Positions 35,901 through 42,726 of a stretch of DNA of 64,000 nt are shown in pieces. This DNA is from JAFGDI01 sp963662515 (GTDB lineage Bacteria; Planctomycetota; Phycisphaerae; Sedimentisphaerales; SM23-30). The number at the start of each line of letters is the position of its first letter. Position 1 is the stretch's first letter. Below the pieces are notes generated by a model, which was not told where the DNA came from, made no database searches, and was given only the letters and a program-made list of their open reading frames with translations. Location of the stretch: positions 3,410,001 through 3,474,000 of the forward strand of contig OY759675.1 in the NCBI GenBank assembly GCA_963662515.1, given 5' to 3'. The position numbers were made by a program, and so were the translations under genes.

Positions 35901-37964
35901 GTCAGTCGGCGGCGTATAGTTAAACTTTATACCCGCTACCATCTCATCCTGCCGGGTAAAGTAAACTTCACTGTTAAGTCCGGGATATATCTCAAACTGG
36001 ATACAGCTATTATCCGTACCAGTGTCAACAAACCGCTTAATACATTTACCGCCGGGCAGATAAACTGCATTCTGCCGACCCTCCATCAGATAATTCGGAT
36101 CATCGGCACTATAAACATAATCATGGAAGACAAGCCCGGCATAACCTTCTTTCACCTCCCAGCCATTTTGACCTTTTAATATCGGTAAATAATCGGGGAT
36201 ATTCGGGTCGGTAGATAACTTTGTAACACTATACCCCTGCATCGGCTCAAAACTGGTCTGATAAGGTAATTCCGATGAATAATAATAACCGCAACCCGGA
36301 TCAGCCAGCCACGCAGCATAAAGTACGGCAAGGTCCGCATCGTCAACTATCATATCTTCATTAAAATCACCCTGAAGCCCCTCACCAGTCAGCAGCCAGT
36401 TCGTGGTAAAAACAGCATAATCTTCCATATTCACTATATGGTCACCGTTAATATCCGGGCAATCCTGCGGCACTATCATATTAAACATCGCATCTTCATC
36501 TATAGAATAACCCGGATAAATATGCGGCTTACTGCTGGTATAACTGTTTGCCAGATAATATGTTGTTTCTGATGGAGCTGCTGCTATTCCTGCATCTGCC
36601 GCAAAAGCAATCTGGTCGGTACTAGCCGTTTCAGATAAGGTTGCAGCTATCGCCTGCCCTGAATCATCTGCTGCCAATATGGCATTATACAATATCTCAT
36701 CAAAATCTTCCCGGCTGGTAAAACCATCACCAGTTACCAAAGGCGGAGCGGAGCTGTAAGGCCCGGAACTGACTGTATTGCTGCCAAAGCCCGCCGGGGC
36801 CGGTCTGTTCTGACCCGAAGCAGAACGATGAATATTGTTTTCCGCGGCAAAATCCTCCGATACCACTTTATTTTCCCGACCTGTTGCCGCGGCTGGCAGA
36901 ACATTGGCCAGAGATTTTCTAAAACCGGCAATATCGCCCGTTCTGGCCGCTGATTTAAGTGTATCTGAGTCCGCCAGCCTCAAATTCTTTACCGCCGGGG
37001 CTGAAGATACATAAGCACCGCAAGATTCAGCCATCTTTGCCTCATTCCCGGCATATTCAGCATTCATTAGCTGAGCAAGACAGTTTACATTTGCCGCAGT
37101 CGCCGGGCGTTTTATTGCCGCCCGGGCCGGTCTGACCAGCTCACTATCAGTCTCTATCGCCATGACAGCCTTTGCAGGCTGCGTCTTTGCCAGCGATATT
37201 CTCGCTGATTCCAGTGCTGCATAATCCATGGCGAAAAATAACGCTTCCGGTGTCTCACCCGATACAATCTCAACAGTCGCCTCCGGCAAGTCCCGGTCCT
37301 TACGCCGGACGGGCGAATCTTTATCACTCCCGCCTCTAGCTGTGGCATTTTGTGCCGTTGCCCCCTCTGTATCACACGATACTACCTCAACAGTCGCCTC
37401 GCAAGTCTCGCCTGCCCGGCGTAAGGGCCGCCCGTCCGGCGTAAGGACCATGTCGAAGATGCAGAGCTGATATATTTCTGTACCGGCGGCAACGGCTTTC
37501 GTTGTCCAGCCGGTAGCTTCGGTATCAGAACTGGTTATTAACATCTCTTTATTAGTATAGATATGCACTGTATCCATACCGAAGGCGGAGGCATATTGAT
37601 AAGCTATCGGCTCTACCGTCTTTAAGCTGCTGACTGCCAGAGAACTCTCACCGTTAAGACTGCCCGAATCGGCTGTAATAGTCAGGTCATAACTGGCCCT
37701 GCCCGACTCTTCCCCGCTCTCTGACAGGGTAAGAACAATATCAGACATACTCAGAGCTTCACTGAAATCATTGACCAGAGTCTTGCCGTTAACTATCATG
37801 ACCACATTGGCCAAAGCTCCCGAACCCAGCAGCAGAATCAAAAACAAACCAGACAGAAACCCGAAAAATCGCGTATTATTTACCCTTTGGCCATAACCGG
37901 CAGATAATAATTCACCTGCGATCTGTTTCACATTTACGACATTTACCAAACCCCTGAAGCTCAT
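29925..37964 (-). CDS. Full-length secreted RHS/YD-repeat protein, unit A
   Basis: About 2,679 residues from ATG 37964 (MSFRGLVNVVNVKQIAG), chosen for AAAGGAG eight bases upstream; a longer reading lacks a site. Order: signal/anchor helix (FFGFLSGLFLILLLGSGALA, ~30-50); low-complexity region including a repeat-derived segment (~171-235); paired dockerin-like EF-type repeats (DINGDHIVNMEDYAVFTTNW, DFNEDMIVDDADLAVLYAAW, ~500-550); a lectin/LamG-like region; an RHS entry segment (PFELNHYYSSANC, near 1,015); a long YD-repeat core; core end RYYIHDRLGSVRVV (~2,450); boundary YDPDGRF (~2,558); a 120-residue tip. RHS cores form a shell enclosing a tip that is released after autocleavage (family knowledge). 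This is the only unit with the N-terminal half, so probably the delivery-competent one. Confidence 0.9.
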   Translation of the reverse strand: MSFRGLVNVVNVKQIAGELLSAGYGQRVNNTRFFGFLSGLFLILLLGSGALANVVMIVNGKTLVNDFSEALSMSDIVLTLSESGEESGRASYDLTITADSGSLNGESSLAVSSLKTVEPIAYQYASAFGMDTVHIYTNKEMLITSSDTEATGWTTKAVAAGTEIYQLCIFDMVLTPDGRPLRRAGETCEATVEVVSCDTEGATAQNATARGGSDKDSPVRRKDRDLPEATVEIVSGETPEALFFAMDYAALESARISLAKTQPAKAVMAIETDSELVRPARAAIKRPATAANVNCLAQLMNAEYAGNEAKMAESCGAYVSSAPAVKNLRLADSDTLKSAARTGDIAGFRKSLANVLPAAATGRENKVVSEDFAAENNIHRSASGQNRPAPAGFGSNTVSSGPYSSAPPLVTGDGFTSREDFDEILYNAILAADDSGQAIAATLSETASTDQIAFAADAGIAAAPSETTYYLANSYTSSKPHIYPGYSIDEDAMFNMIVPQDCPDINGDHIVNMEDYAVFTTNWLLTGEGLQGDFNEDMIVDDADLAVLYAAWLADPGCGYYYSSELPYQTSFEPMQGYSVTKLSTDPNIPDYLPILKGQNGWEVKEGYAGLVFHDYVYSADDPNYLMEGRQNAVYLPGGKCIKRFVDTGTDNSCIQFEIYPGLNSEVYFTRQDEMVAGIKFNYTPPTDPTDPNTADYSVCFWDGQAQDYFNTGIDYRILYRLVGHSPYNPALESPIRMRFYFEMDWENQLYHVFIGASGSPRHLLDKYVSMGWNIPLVGSSLDKITIKAEEFTPGYNYGWLYFDRLYISDYAMFARDANGNIIYEQDPNDPNIIYITPIDCAFDMTSPCQCETMENGLEQALTPVTGTFMGYSTCGYNIACVPVEQGKMEWFAAGNEAALLDSYLYNKWYVSDVRHKLRAKQNDNLGWFRTGLIPNGYYYLSVIIFSDVTNENGYAVPWDVLWLDYKQQTVDGQVLEYQDASTITVATGQKGQAYKTAYQTAIKVPWAGDATGLPFELNHYYSSANCLKKKPFYDGWNCNYEYTLIEDTRFFFEYYDNPLSGVKVPYCDRGDYGLGFGFVTVKNPDGSGQVFRRAEGDGNETSGEAVYYPYPDNGSGDKLTRRTVINSGGYSNNIVLHYTVSRGDGSEYYFRDQASGVEIATGVGTVGWYSESKIQHIKDRLGNTINIEYAADPIGDLRIDSVYIGSGANEKRIQFYDGKEDGYYSILPDGLIDRAELIVGGDSADASREVTYSLRHDIIHSFLSFYYLPVNYPVLPRYITGYMIADTNTYVDEWTRYNAVKDSRKYRQYCYDPEKPGYVAAINEYNMATPNLDNENIFYDIWGNVREVYHPIGEVEEDHDGLITFIQAPADIYSYEYYTPYPDDIFRTDPNNSMGNWLKVTAGHSSGYLLMPDVLLYDSYRYWIARQGVAGHFELNYEVSVYDDMGRLQAGYREDYLGERIYESRYAYEDAGNKTKPTRLDEYFDDKHRITQMSYDSRGNMLSKSVYNASDASERKDEVYSWHSYYNLPESQTSWQITGNDSTQVKSVNVYGLSDGTISGNAADNKYLVQQKMLLGFVNDPVNGDYAVTSYTYLADGRPEKITDPAGVIQEIVYDKYDYPVKYYQYRTGSAANDNLVRNCLNNALGQVLLEIDAQGRRTENYYDGHGRRYAQTVCEELELLTQDLYDPNSSNNLPGYIAPLPEALYLTGYDNCDRVTCQLLPDYNNDGLWGHHYQGYNRAGQVVEKIYFEEYGQYVENFGWVYYIPRWKEEYEYDYAGHQERHYRGEVHWYYRTLVSNYEDISYYDNFGRLTYQAQSTYNYSGGPAVELAQGISYKYDDAGNKVYQWLYSRQEGSPENATAWSYDIFGRQISQTLDPTGPADPNNPNYLNLTSYYSYDNCDNLIKVTDAKGYITETGFDNANRKVEDYFAHVANESRVLSSKTEYYADNKVKRVTDFGRNGTTILKDIEYAYDSRGRLTDVFEDIDGVEVAQTSIYYNDYFDPNVPTVYQPEFSTQPFFTVRIDDGEGKTSWRKLDILGNLTEILYPSGLRQKMGYYWDGKLASRTYFNLDGSESEILYKYHSLGWLIEKEYPDGSYVKYDLDSFGRVFACQKFDSGNIGQGEYSFNYDAFDKIVGVRYPDGAVYGNSRRGDGQIDYSRITYDEVNDPNGVYRTYADFDWAGRQTTGFNFPDSSGWYAWLKYDGNGNLQQLDYMNGFGFNGETATTYGYNKDNQLNSITGDYYNLSGVTLDGLGRLKAGTETITPVSGTDIVNSLAFGYDRRGSLTSANIGSWGGSYGYKLDGNIETRTENGLAEPFEYDFDNDDVDESNMLSEIAGNPISWDKNGWLTSDGMHSFNYDYDGKMQVATSISDPDITVTYQYDPMGNRVGRVETNASGQIVSEKKYILDYTGKVPKILLEMQKVSGNWVVTQKNYYYGNMLVMSTDGSNQNRRYYIHDRLGSVRVVTNRNISVLNNYSYTPYGEDIASQTAETVVNNVRYAGYNFDSELAQYYVWARMYSPYMARFNGYDPVLGDFKEPLTLHQYLYCMNDPVNNYDPDGRFTLAGNVTTTAQVALMAASAGMMAQSMGDSMKGVLISSIMKHQVNLIVTVAVVQTEIVFGSETKDNKSLDRMYKGVDYNFGTESKMPDGEGPPDNNDPKYKWWVLAKIFELICEYMND
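37259..37450. repeat. Dispersed repeat inside the unit A coding region
   Basis: Two copies of a CTCAACAGTCGCCTC phrase start 117 bases apart (37269, 37386), exactly 39 codons. They surround CCTTACGCCGGACGGGCG (37298-37315) and its inverse at 37425-37447. The product reads EATVEVVS .. EATVEIVS with Arg-rich linkers (RRKDRD, GRPLRRAGE). The same sequence family is intergenic at 38.1, 39.6-40.0 and 61.3-61.5 kb. Confidence 0.7.
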
Positions 37965-38040
37965 AACGATCTCCTTTGTACGCAACGATATTATCGACAA
38001 TAACTTACCCAGAACGCACCAGACGCATTCATCAGAATAA

Positions 38041-38069
38041 ATTTTATAACGCTAAAACAAATAAAGCAA
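38041..38069 (-). promoter_or_regulatory. Predicted promoter of unit A
   Basis: On the minus strand TTGCTT (38069-38064), a 17-base spacer, then TAAAAT (38046-38041), about 77 bases before the ATG. The -10 fits 5 of 6 consensus bases, the -35 only 3 of 6. Housekeeping-type guess only. Confidence 0.35.
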
Positions 38070-38138
38070 CGAAAATATCCGGCACAGCCAGCATTGCTGC
38101 TCTGGGAGATTTTCAGTCAATAACCAGACTGTGCCGGG

Positions 38139-38232
38139 GTCCTTACGCCGGACGGGCGAATCATTATTACTCGCGTTTTATACTGGGCATTTAGTGCTAC
38201 TCTATTTATCTGTCTCACACTTTTCATTCCAT
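38139..38232. repeat. Diverged copy of the 151-bp repeat unit
   Basis: GTCCTTACGCCGGACGGGCG, then a TTACTCGCGTTTTATACTGG phrase and TCTGTCTCACACTTTTCATT follow the same order as the tandem units at 39590-40027. It abuts the MITE-like element that starts at 38233. Confidence 0.6.
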
Positions 38233-38428
38233 CTGTAAGAGTACAAACTTTAAGGCGTGTTGCCCAGAAGAAACATACTGTTTTTCGCATAACCATTATG
38301 CCAATATGCTCAACATAACCAGCAATGCTACACTAAGAATCACAAGCAAGGCTACAAGTCCCGAACTGGCTTCGGGAATGCTTGTGCTACCTTTGGGCAA
38401 CATGCCCTGAAAGCCTGTACTCTTACAG
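38233..38428. mobile_element. 196-bp MITE-like element with inverted ends
   Basis: CTGTAAGAGTACA at 38233 faces TGTACTCTTACAG ending at 38428. The match continues inward imperfectly (CTTTAAGG / CCTGAAAG, then TGTTGCCC / GGGCAACA) for about 35 bases. The interior has a GTCCCGAACTGGCTTCGGGA hairpin and no open frame. Without a transposase it resembles a non-autonomous element. No clear target-site duplication was seen. Confidence 0.55.
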
Positions 38429-38587
38429 TCTCAACTCAAATACCCCCTCGCCCAACCGGCGTAAGGTTAGTCTCAACTCCAAATGAAAAAGAGCGATTCC
38501 CAGCGGGAATCGCCCATATCAAAGATCTCAACTCAAATAATCCTGAGCCGCTGTCCTCAGCGGCGATCTCGCCCGACCGGCGTAAGG
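38429..38587. repeat. REP-like palindrome pair downstream of the FN3 gene
   Basis: Two CGCCC(A/G)ACCGGCGTAAGG copies (38450-38466, 38567-38585) with repeated TCTCAACTC phrases between them and an AGCGATTCCCAGCGGGAATC hairpin near 38491. No gene. The second copy lies directly at the stop of the FN3 gene. Confidence 0.55.
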
Positions 38588-39202
38588 TCAGAGCACTACT
38601 GGCAGGGTATTGCTGTTTGGCCCTGTACCGCCGGCATTGGCGGCGTTAACCATATAATACAGCTGCGTTCCGCGCGGCTGATTTTCTACGGTTATCTCAT
38701 TACTGTAATAGAAGCCCACCAGCGACCACTGGGCCAGACCGCTTTCCGGGTCAGCGGTTGTGCGATAGAGCGAGTAATTGCGGACCGCTCCTCCGGTTCT
38801 GGGTTTATCCCAGGCAAAAGTGATAGTACCGAAGCCTTCATCTGTACTGCGTAAATTGGTCGGCGCTCCGGGCGCTGCTATCGGAGTAGGCGGCGCCTTA
38901 CCGCCCCAGCCTATAAAGACCAGATTACCGGGATTATCCACGCAGTCACTCTCAGCGGCCTTGAGAGCCTTTTTGGTTAGCTTATCAAGCGTAAGCCGCG
39001 CAGCATTTTTCAGCTCGGTTTCATTCTGCGCTACGGCCCGCGCAGCCTGTACCGTTTTAATGTTCTGCTGATAATATTGCACTGCCAGCTGCAAGTCGGT
39101 AGTACTCACACTGGGAAACATAGTTGGATGCGCTGCAACACCATTGAGAATTTCCTGAGCCAGTGCTACCAGACCTGACTCGGTTTTGGGGTATGTTGAC
39201 AT
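38588..39202 (-). CDS. Fibronectin type III domain protein
   Basis: 204 residues. Helical N-terminal half (LVALAQEILNGVAAHPTMFP, LQLAVQYYQQNIKTVQAARA) then, from about residue 110, one FN3 domain (GAPTNLRSTDEGFGTITFAW, GGAVRNYSLYRT, TQLYYMVNAANAGGTGPNSN). GAGG eight bases before ATG. No signal peptide is visible, so it may be cytosolic or exported another way. Proteins of this layout are frequent in planctomycetes, with unknown role. It is transcribed towards unit A but separated by ~600 bases of repeats, so probably not one operon. Confidence 0.8.
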   Translation of the reverse strand: MSTYPKTESGLVALAQEILNGVAAHPTMFPSVSTTDLQLAVQYYQQNIKTVQAARAVAQNETELKNAARLTLDKLTKKALKAAESDCVDNPGNLVFIGWGGKAPPTPIAAPGAPTNLRSTDEGFGTITFAWDKPRTGGAVRNYSLYRTTADPESGLAQWSLVGFYYSNEITVENQPRGTQLYYMVNAANAGGTGPNSNTLPVVL

Positions 39203-39545
39203 AGAAGTATCCTCACAAAATATAAGTTAATAACTAAGCACCCGCCTACTCCCAGAGCAAGCTGACAGCCCCGCACTTAATACCCAATATCCGCGCGACC
39301 CTGCCGTGCCTCAATTTTTATTTATCTGCACCGCAAGATTATCGATCATCTCTCAACAGACTTAATGCTTTAGTTTTTTACCTGCTTTTATTTCAGCAGG
39401 CTTAACCCCAAATTTTATAAGTCTGAACTCTTGCGGTCATGAATCTTTAGTTATCACTTTTCTTCGGCGAGCTGCCGCTTTCCCTTTGCTTTTTTGCCAT
39501 CGACCAGCAGATTAAGACACTTGAGAAAAAAATAAAAATAATTTC
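39203..39545. other. Intergenic region without a recognised gene
   Basis: Upstream region of the FN3 gene; A+T-rich stretch with short GCAGG/CCTGC repeats around 39380. I see no gene or clear promoter that I can defend. Confidence 0.4.
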
Positions 39546-39549
39546 CTTC

Positions 39550-40027
39550 AGCCCTTACGCCGGGCAGGCCCCTTACGCCGGGGGGGCGGAACTTTAGCAC
39601 TCGTGCCTTTTGCTGGGCGTTAAGTGCTATTGACAATTTCTGTCTCACACAATTCATTCCAACTCCCCTGATGCCTCGCAAGTCTCGCCCGTGCGGTCCC
39701 GAAGCAAGTTCGGGATAAACTCCAGCACCCGGACGGGCGAAACTTTAGCACTCCTGCCCTTTGCTGGGCGTTAAGTGCTATTGATAATTTCTGTCTCACA
39801 CAATTCATTCCAACTCCCCTGCTGCCTCGCAAGTCTCTCCCGCGTGGTCCCGAAGCAAGTTCGGGATAAACTCCAGCACCCGGACGGGCGAAACTTTAGC
39901 ACTCCTGCCCTTTGCTGGGCGTTAAGTGCTATTGATAATTTCTGTCTCACACAATTTCATTCAATCTGTCCTGATGCCTCGCAAGTCTCGCCTGCCCGGC
40001 GCAAGGGCCGCCCGTCCGGCGTAAGGA
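39550..40027. repeat. Tandem 151-bp repeat, three units
   Basis: The phrase ACTTTAGCACTC starts at 39591, 39742 and 39893, exactly 151 bases apart. Each unit carries GGCGTTAAGTGCTATTGA, TCTGTCTCACACAATT, GCCTCGCAAGTCTC and a GTCCCGAAGCAAGTTCGGGA hairpin. The ends are capped by CCTTACGCCGG and CGCCCGTCCGGCGTAAGG. Short frames here (products containing RRKGRPSGVRT) are artefacts of the repeat. Confidence 0.75.
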
Positions 40028-40480
40028 CTGGTAGCTCCAGCGGTTTTCAGTATTGATAATAAAGCAAAATAAATTTACCTTCCGATAACTGCAATTTACT
40101 TTGCCGTTCTGCCAAACGCGGCGTGATAAAGTAAATTTACTTTGCCGCGCCGCCAAAGGCGGAACCACGATTCCGTTTGGCAGAATGACGATTCCAATTG
40201 GAATATAGGCGCCGCCAAACGCGGCAAGGCGATTCCATTTGGCAGAACGATGATTCCGTTTGGAATAAGCGCGCCGCCAAACGCGGAATGATGATTCCGT
40301 TTGGCAGAATGGCAATTCCAATTGGAATATAGGCGCCGCCTTTGGCGGAACGATAAAGTAAATTCACTTTGGAGCAAAGTAAACTCACTTTATGGTAAAG
40401 CAAGTTCACTTTATCACGCCTCTTTTGACGGCATAACAGAGTAAATTTATTACATAGTAAAGTCAATTTACAACACGACA
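40028..40480. repeat. Mosaic array of small palindromes, copy 1
   Basis: Opens with a CCAGCGGTTTTCAGTATTGA phrase, then modules in varying order: AAAGTAAATTTACTTT (40128-40143, perfect), CCGCC(T/A)(A/T)AGGCGG-type and CCGCCAAACGCGG stems, TTCCAATTGGAA, and ATTCCGTTTGGCAGAATG. No gene. The inverted counterpart is at 60885-61240. Confidence 0.7.
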
Positions 40481-41171
40481 ATGCTATATGTTCCTTACGG
40501 CAGACGGGCTAAAAATAATATAAAGCAGGCGATATTACAATTATCCAAATGCCAGGACAAATTCCAAATAATTCGCCTGACCGGCGTAAGGGCCAGCGTT
40601 TATGCTGCTAAAATCTTTCAGACATGCCACGCAGTGATCGCAGAGCGATATACCGCTCGAATACTCGCTGGATCTTTATAATAGTTTGAGTTGTCCGGGT
40701 TTTCATTGTAACTGTTTAAACTTTCCGACCCCGGCTTGCTTTGGTTTCAAGATTTTTGTTAACCACTAATCACACTAAACACGCGAAAATTAAATTAATA
40801 AAAACAGATGCCACGGCAAATTTCGCCCGTGCGGCGTAAGCACCAGCGTTTACGCTGCTAAATCTTTTATTGGACAGGATAACAGGATCTTTATAGCAGT
40901 TTGAGTTAGCTGTGTTTTCATTTGTAACTGTTTAGACTTTCCGACCCCGGCTTGCTTTGGTTCAGGATATTTGTCTCGCCCGCCCGGCGTAAGGGCCCAC
41001 TAACCACTCTAAACTCGCGAAAAAGAAGGCATGATTGAGACGCAAATTCATGCATCTGGGATTTTTCCACCAGCTCCAATTAAACTGTCAATCTCATCTC
41101 AGCATCATTATACCACACAATTACGATGAGCATTTATGCTATATAATCCTGTAACCATTCACACAGTTACG
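40481..41171. repeat. Repeat-rich intergenic stretch
   Basis: Three further REP-like copies (near 40573, 40826 and 40976) and a duplicated phrase CAGCGTTTATGCTGCTAAA / CAGCGTTTACGCTGCTAAA (40592, 40849), each followed about 60 bases later by GGATCTTTATA and AGTTTGAGTT. No gene recognised; downstream region of the metallophosphoesterase gene. Confidence 0.55.
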
Positions 41172-42455
41172 CTATTTAAGTTTAACATCAAGCTTAATGG
41201 TTATGTCGCCGGAATTGCCAGGGTATTTTCCCTCAAAGGATGTATCATTATCTATAAGGCGAAATTCATATTTTTCTCCGGCACTGACAGGATATTCCAG
41301 CCACTGGGTTCCCTCTGAATTAAGAAAGCCCTGAGTAACCACCTGGCCGGAAGGACTGCACAACTGCCAGTTCACACCACGGTCGCCAGAATCGTCAGCA
41401 CCATCAAGTATGCCAATACGAAGTAAAGCCTGACCGGCAGATGAAAATTTTGGTATGTCAATACCATAATACATAGTGCGGTCTTCTTCTCGATCTATGA
41501 CCCAGCTGCGTTGTGGCAACAGGTCGATATCAACATGATCCAACTGCGGATCTAACAAGGAGCCTGTCGGCAAAGCCGCCAGCGAAAAACTATCACCCTG
41601 CACACTCACAAGTGTAGCATGATTCAAATACCCCCGCTCTGGATCGATCTTATCATCTGGAATGCTCGCCCCCACCACCGAGAGGCCATAATAGCTGATA
41701 CCATCTTTTACGCCATCAAGCCGCAGTTGATGATGATGACTGGCGAAACAGGCAGAAACATTGCCTGCCGACACCAACATATCATGCACCTGCTGCCAGT
41801 GGTCACCATAATTATAATAATTACTCTCTCCCAGCCAGCGAGGATGATGTATAAAGACAAAAACATGCTTAGCATCGGCTGATGCTTTAAGTGTGTTTGC
41901 CAAAAACTTCAGTTGTGCCGGGCTGAAAGCCTGACTAGCAGGAGCATTGTAACTCTTCTTACCATTCTGAGCATCACCCTCATCACTAAAGAGCATTATA
42001 AAACAGGCATTCTTATAACGAAAGCTATACCAGAGCGGACCAAAAAATTCTTCATAGCTGCTTTCATGCTCACCCTCAGGCCGGGCATTGCCCCGCCAGT
42101 AAACCTCATGATTACCAGCCAACGGGAACCAGGGCATGGCGAGCTTATCAACTATCGCCTTATATTCATGGGCCTCAATGAGCCATTGCTCCTTACTACC
42201 ATAACCCTGAATATAATCACCCATAGTAACAACCAGATCAGGTGCCAGAATATTCATATCAGCAACTGTTCTTTTAAGTATATCAAGACCGGACGACTTG
42301 CCAGTAGTACGATCACCCAAAATGGCAAAAACAAAACTATCCTGTTCTGTCGGAACTGTCAATAAATCAGCCCCATTGCGATCTGTGTTTATTGCTCCCG
42401 GCAATAAGGATGTAAACAAGAATAACAGGCAGAGTATTTTTTTTATCGAAATCAT
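41172..42455 (-). CDS. Secreted metallophosphoesterase (calcineurin-like)
   Basis: About 427 residues from ATG 42455 (MISIKKILCLLFLFTSLLPG, signal peptide). Family motifs are present in order: GDR (47-49), GDYIQG (79-84), GNHE (114-117), HHPRW (203-207) and SHHH (239-242), supplying Asp, Asn and His ligands for a two-metal centre. The first motif is GDR rather than GDxH, a change seen in some subfamilies. A C-terminal beta domain (from ~320; TQWLEYPVSAGEKYEFRLID) resembles pre-peptidase-like domains. Likely a periplasmic or surface phosphodiesterase or phosphatase of unknown substrate. A diverged paralogue follows upstream at 42727-43983. Confidence 0.85.
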   Translation of the reverse strand: MISIKKILCLLFLFTSLLPGAINTDRNGADLLTVPTEQDSFVFAILGDRTTGKSSGLDILKRTVADMNILAPDLVVTMGDYIQGYGSKEQWLIEAHEYKAIVDKLAMPWFPLAGNHEVYWRGNARPEGEHESSYEEFFGPLWYSFRYKNACFIMLFSDEGDAQNGKKSYNAPASQAFSPAQLKFLANTLKASADAKHVFVFIHHPRWLGESNYYNYGDHWQQVHDMLVSAGNVSACFASHHHQLRLDGVKDGISYYGLSVVGASIPDDKIDPERGYLNHATLVSVQGDSFSLAALPTGSLLDPQLDHVDIDLLPQRSWVIDREEDRTMYYGIDIPKFSSAGQALLRIGILDGADDSGDRGVNWQLCSPSGQVVTQGFLNSEGTQWLEYPVSAGEKYEFRLIDNDTSFEGKYPGNSGDITIKLDVKLK

Positions 42456-42539
42456 ATATGCTCTCTGGAGTAGTACGAAAGAAATTATATTAAAGTAACT
42501 GTTCACAATGTTTATAAAATAGCAAAGTTAACTGTGAAA

Positions 42540-42726
42540 TAAAATGTCAGGTGTCGCTATGCGACCCGTTTTATGGCTTCGCAACGGTCTTGACTGAATT
42601 AATTATTTACTCTTTACTGCCGCGAAGCCTTAAAATAGCCATCGGCCTCAAGGCCGATACCGGAGCTTATCAACTTATATCTTATATCTTATATCTGTAA
42701 CCGTGTGAACGGTTACAATTAAAGGC
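42540..42726. other. Hairpins and an 8-bp tandem between the paired paralogues
   Basis: TCGCTATGCGA (42553), ATCGGCCT/AGGCCGAT (42642-42659), a tandem CTTATAT run (42672-42696) and GTAACCGT/ACGGTTAC (42697-42716) lie just after the stop of the upstream paralogue. No T-run follows the last hairpin, so terminator function is doubtful. Confidence 0.4.

Noticed and set aside
39454..40060. Several overlapping short frames with repeated peptide phrases (RRKGRPSGVRT, SIALNAQQ)
   Set aside because: They lie in the 151-bp tandem repeat and palindrome array, on both strands, without ribosome sites; they are translations of the repeat.
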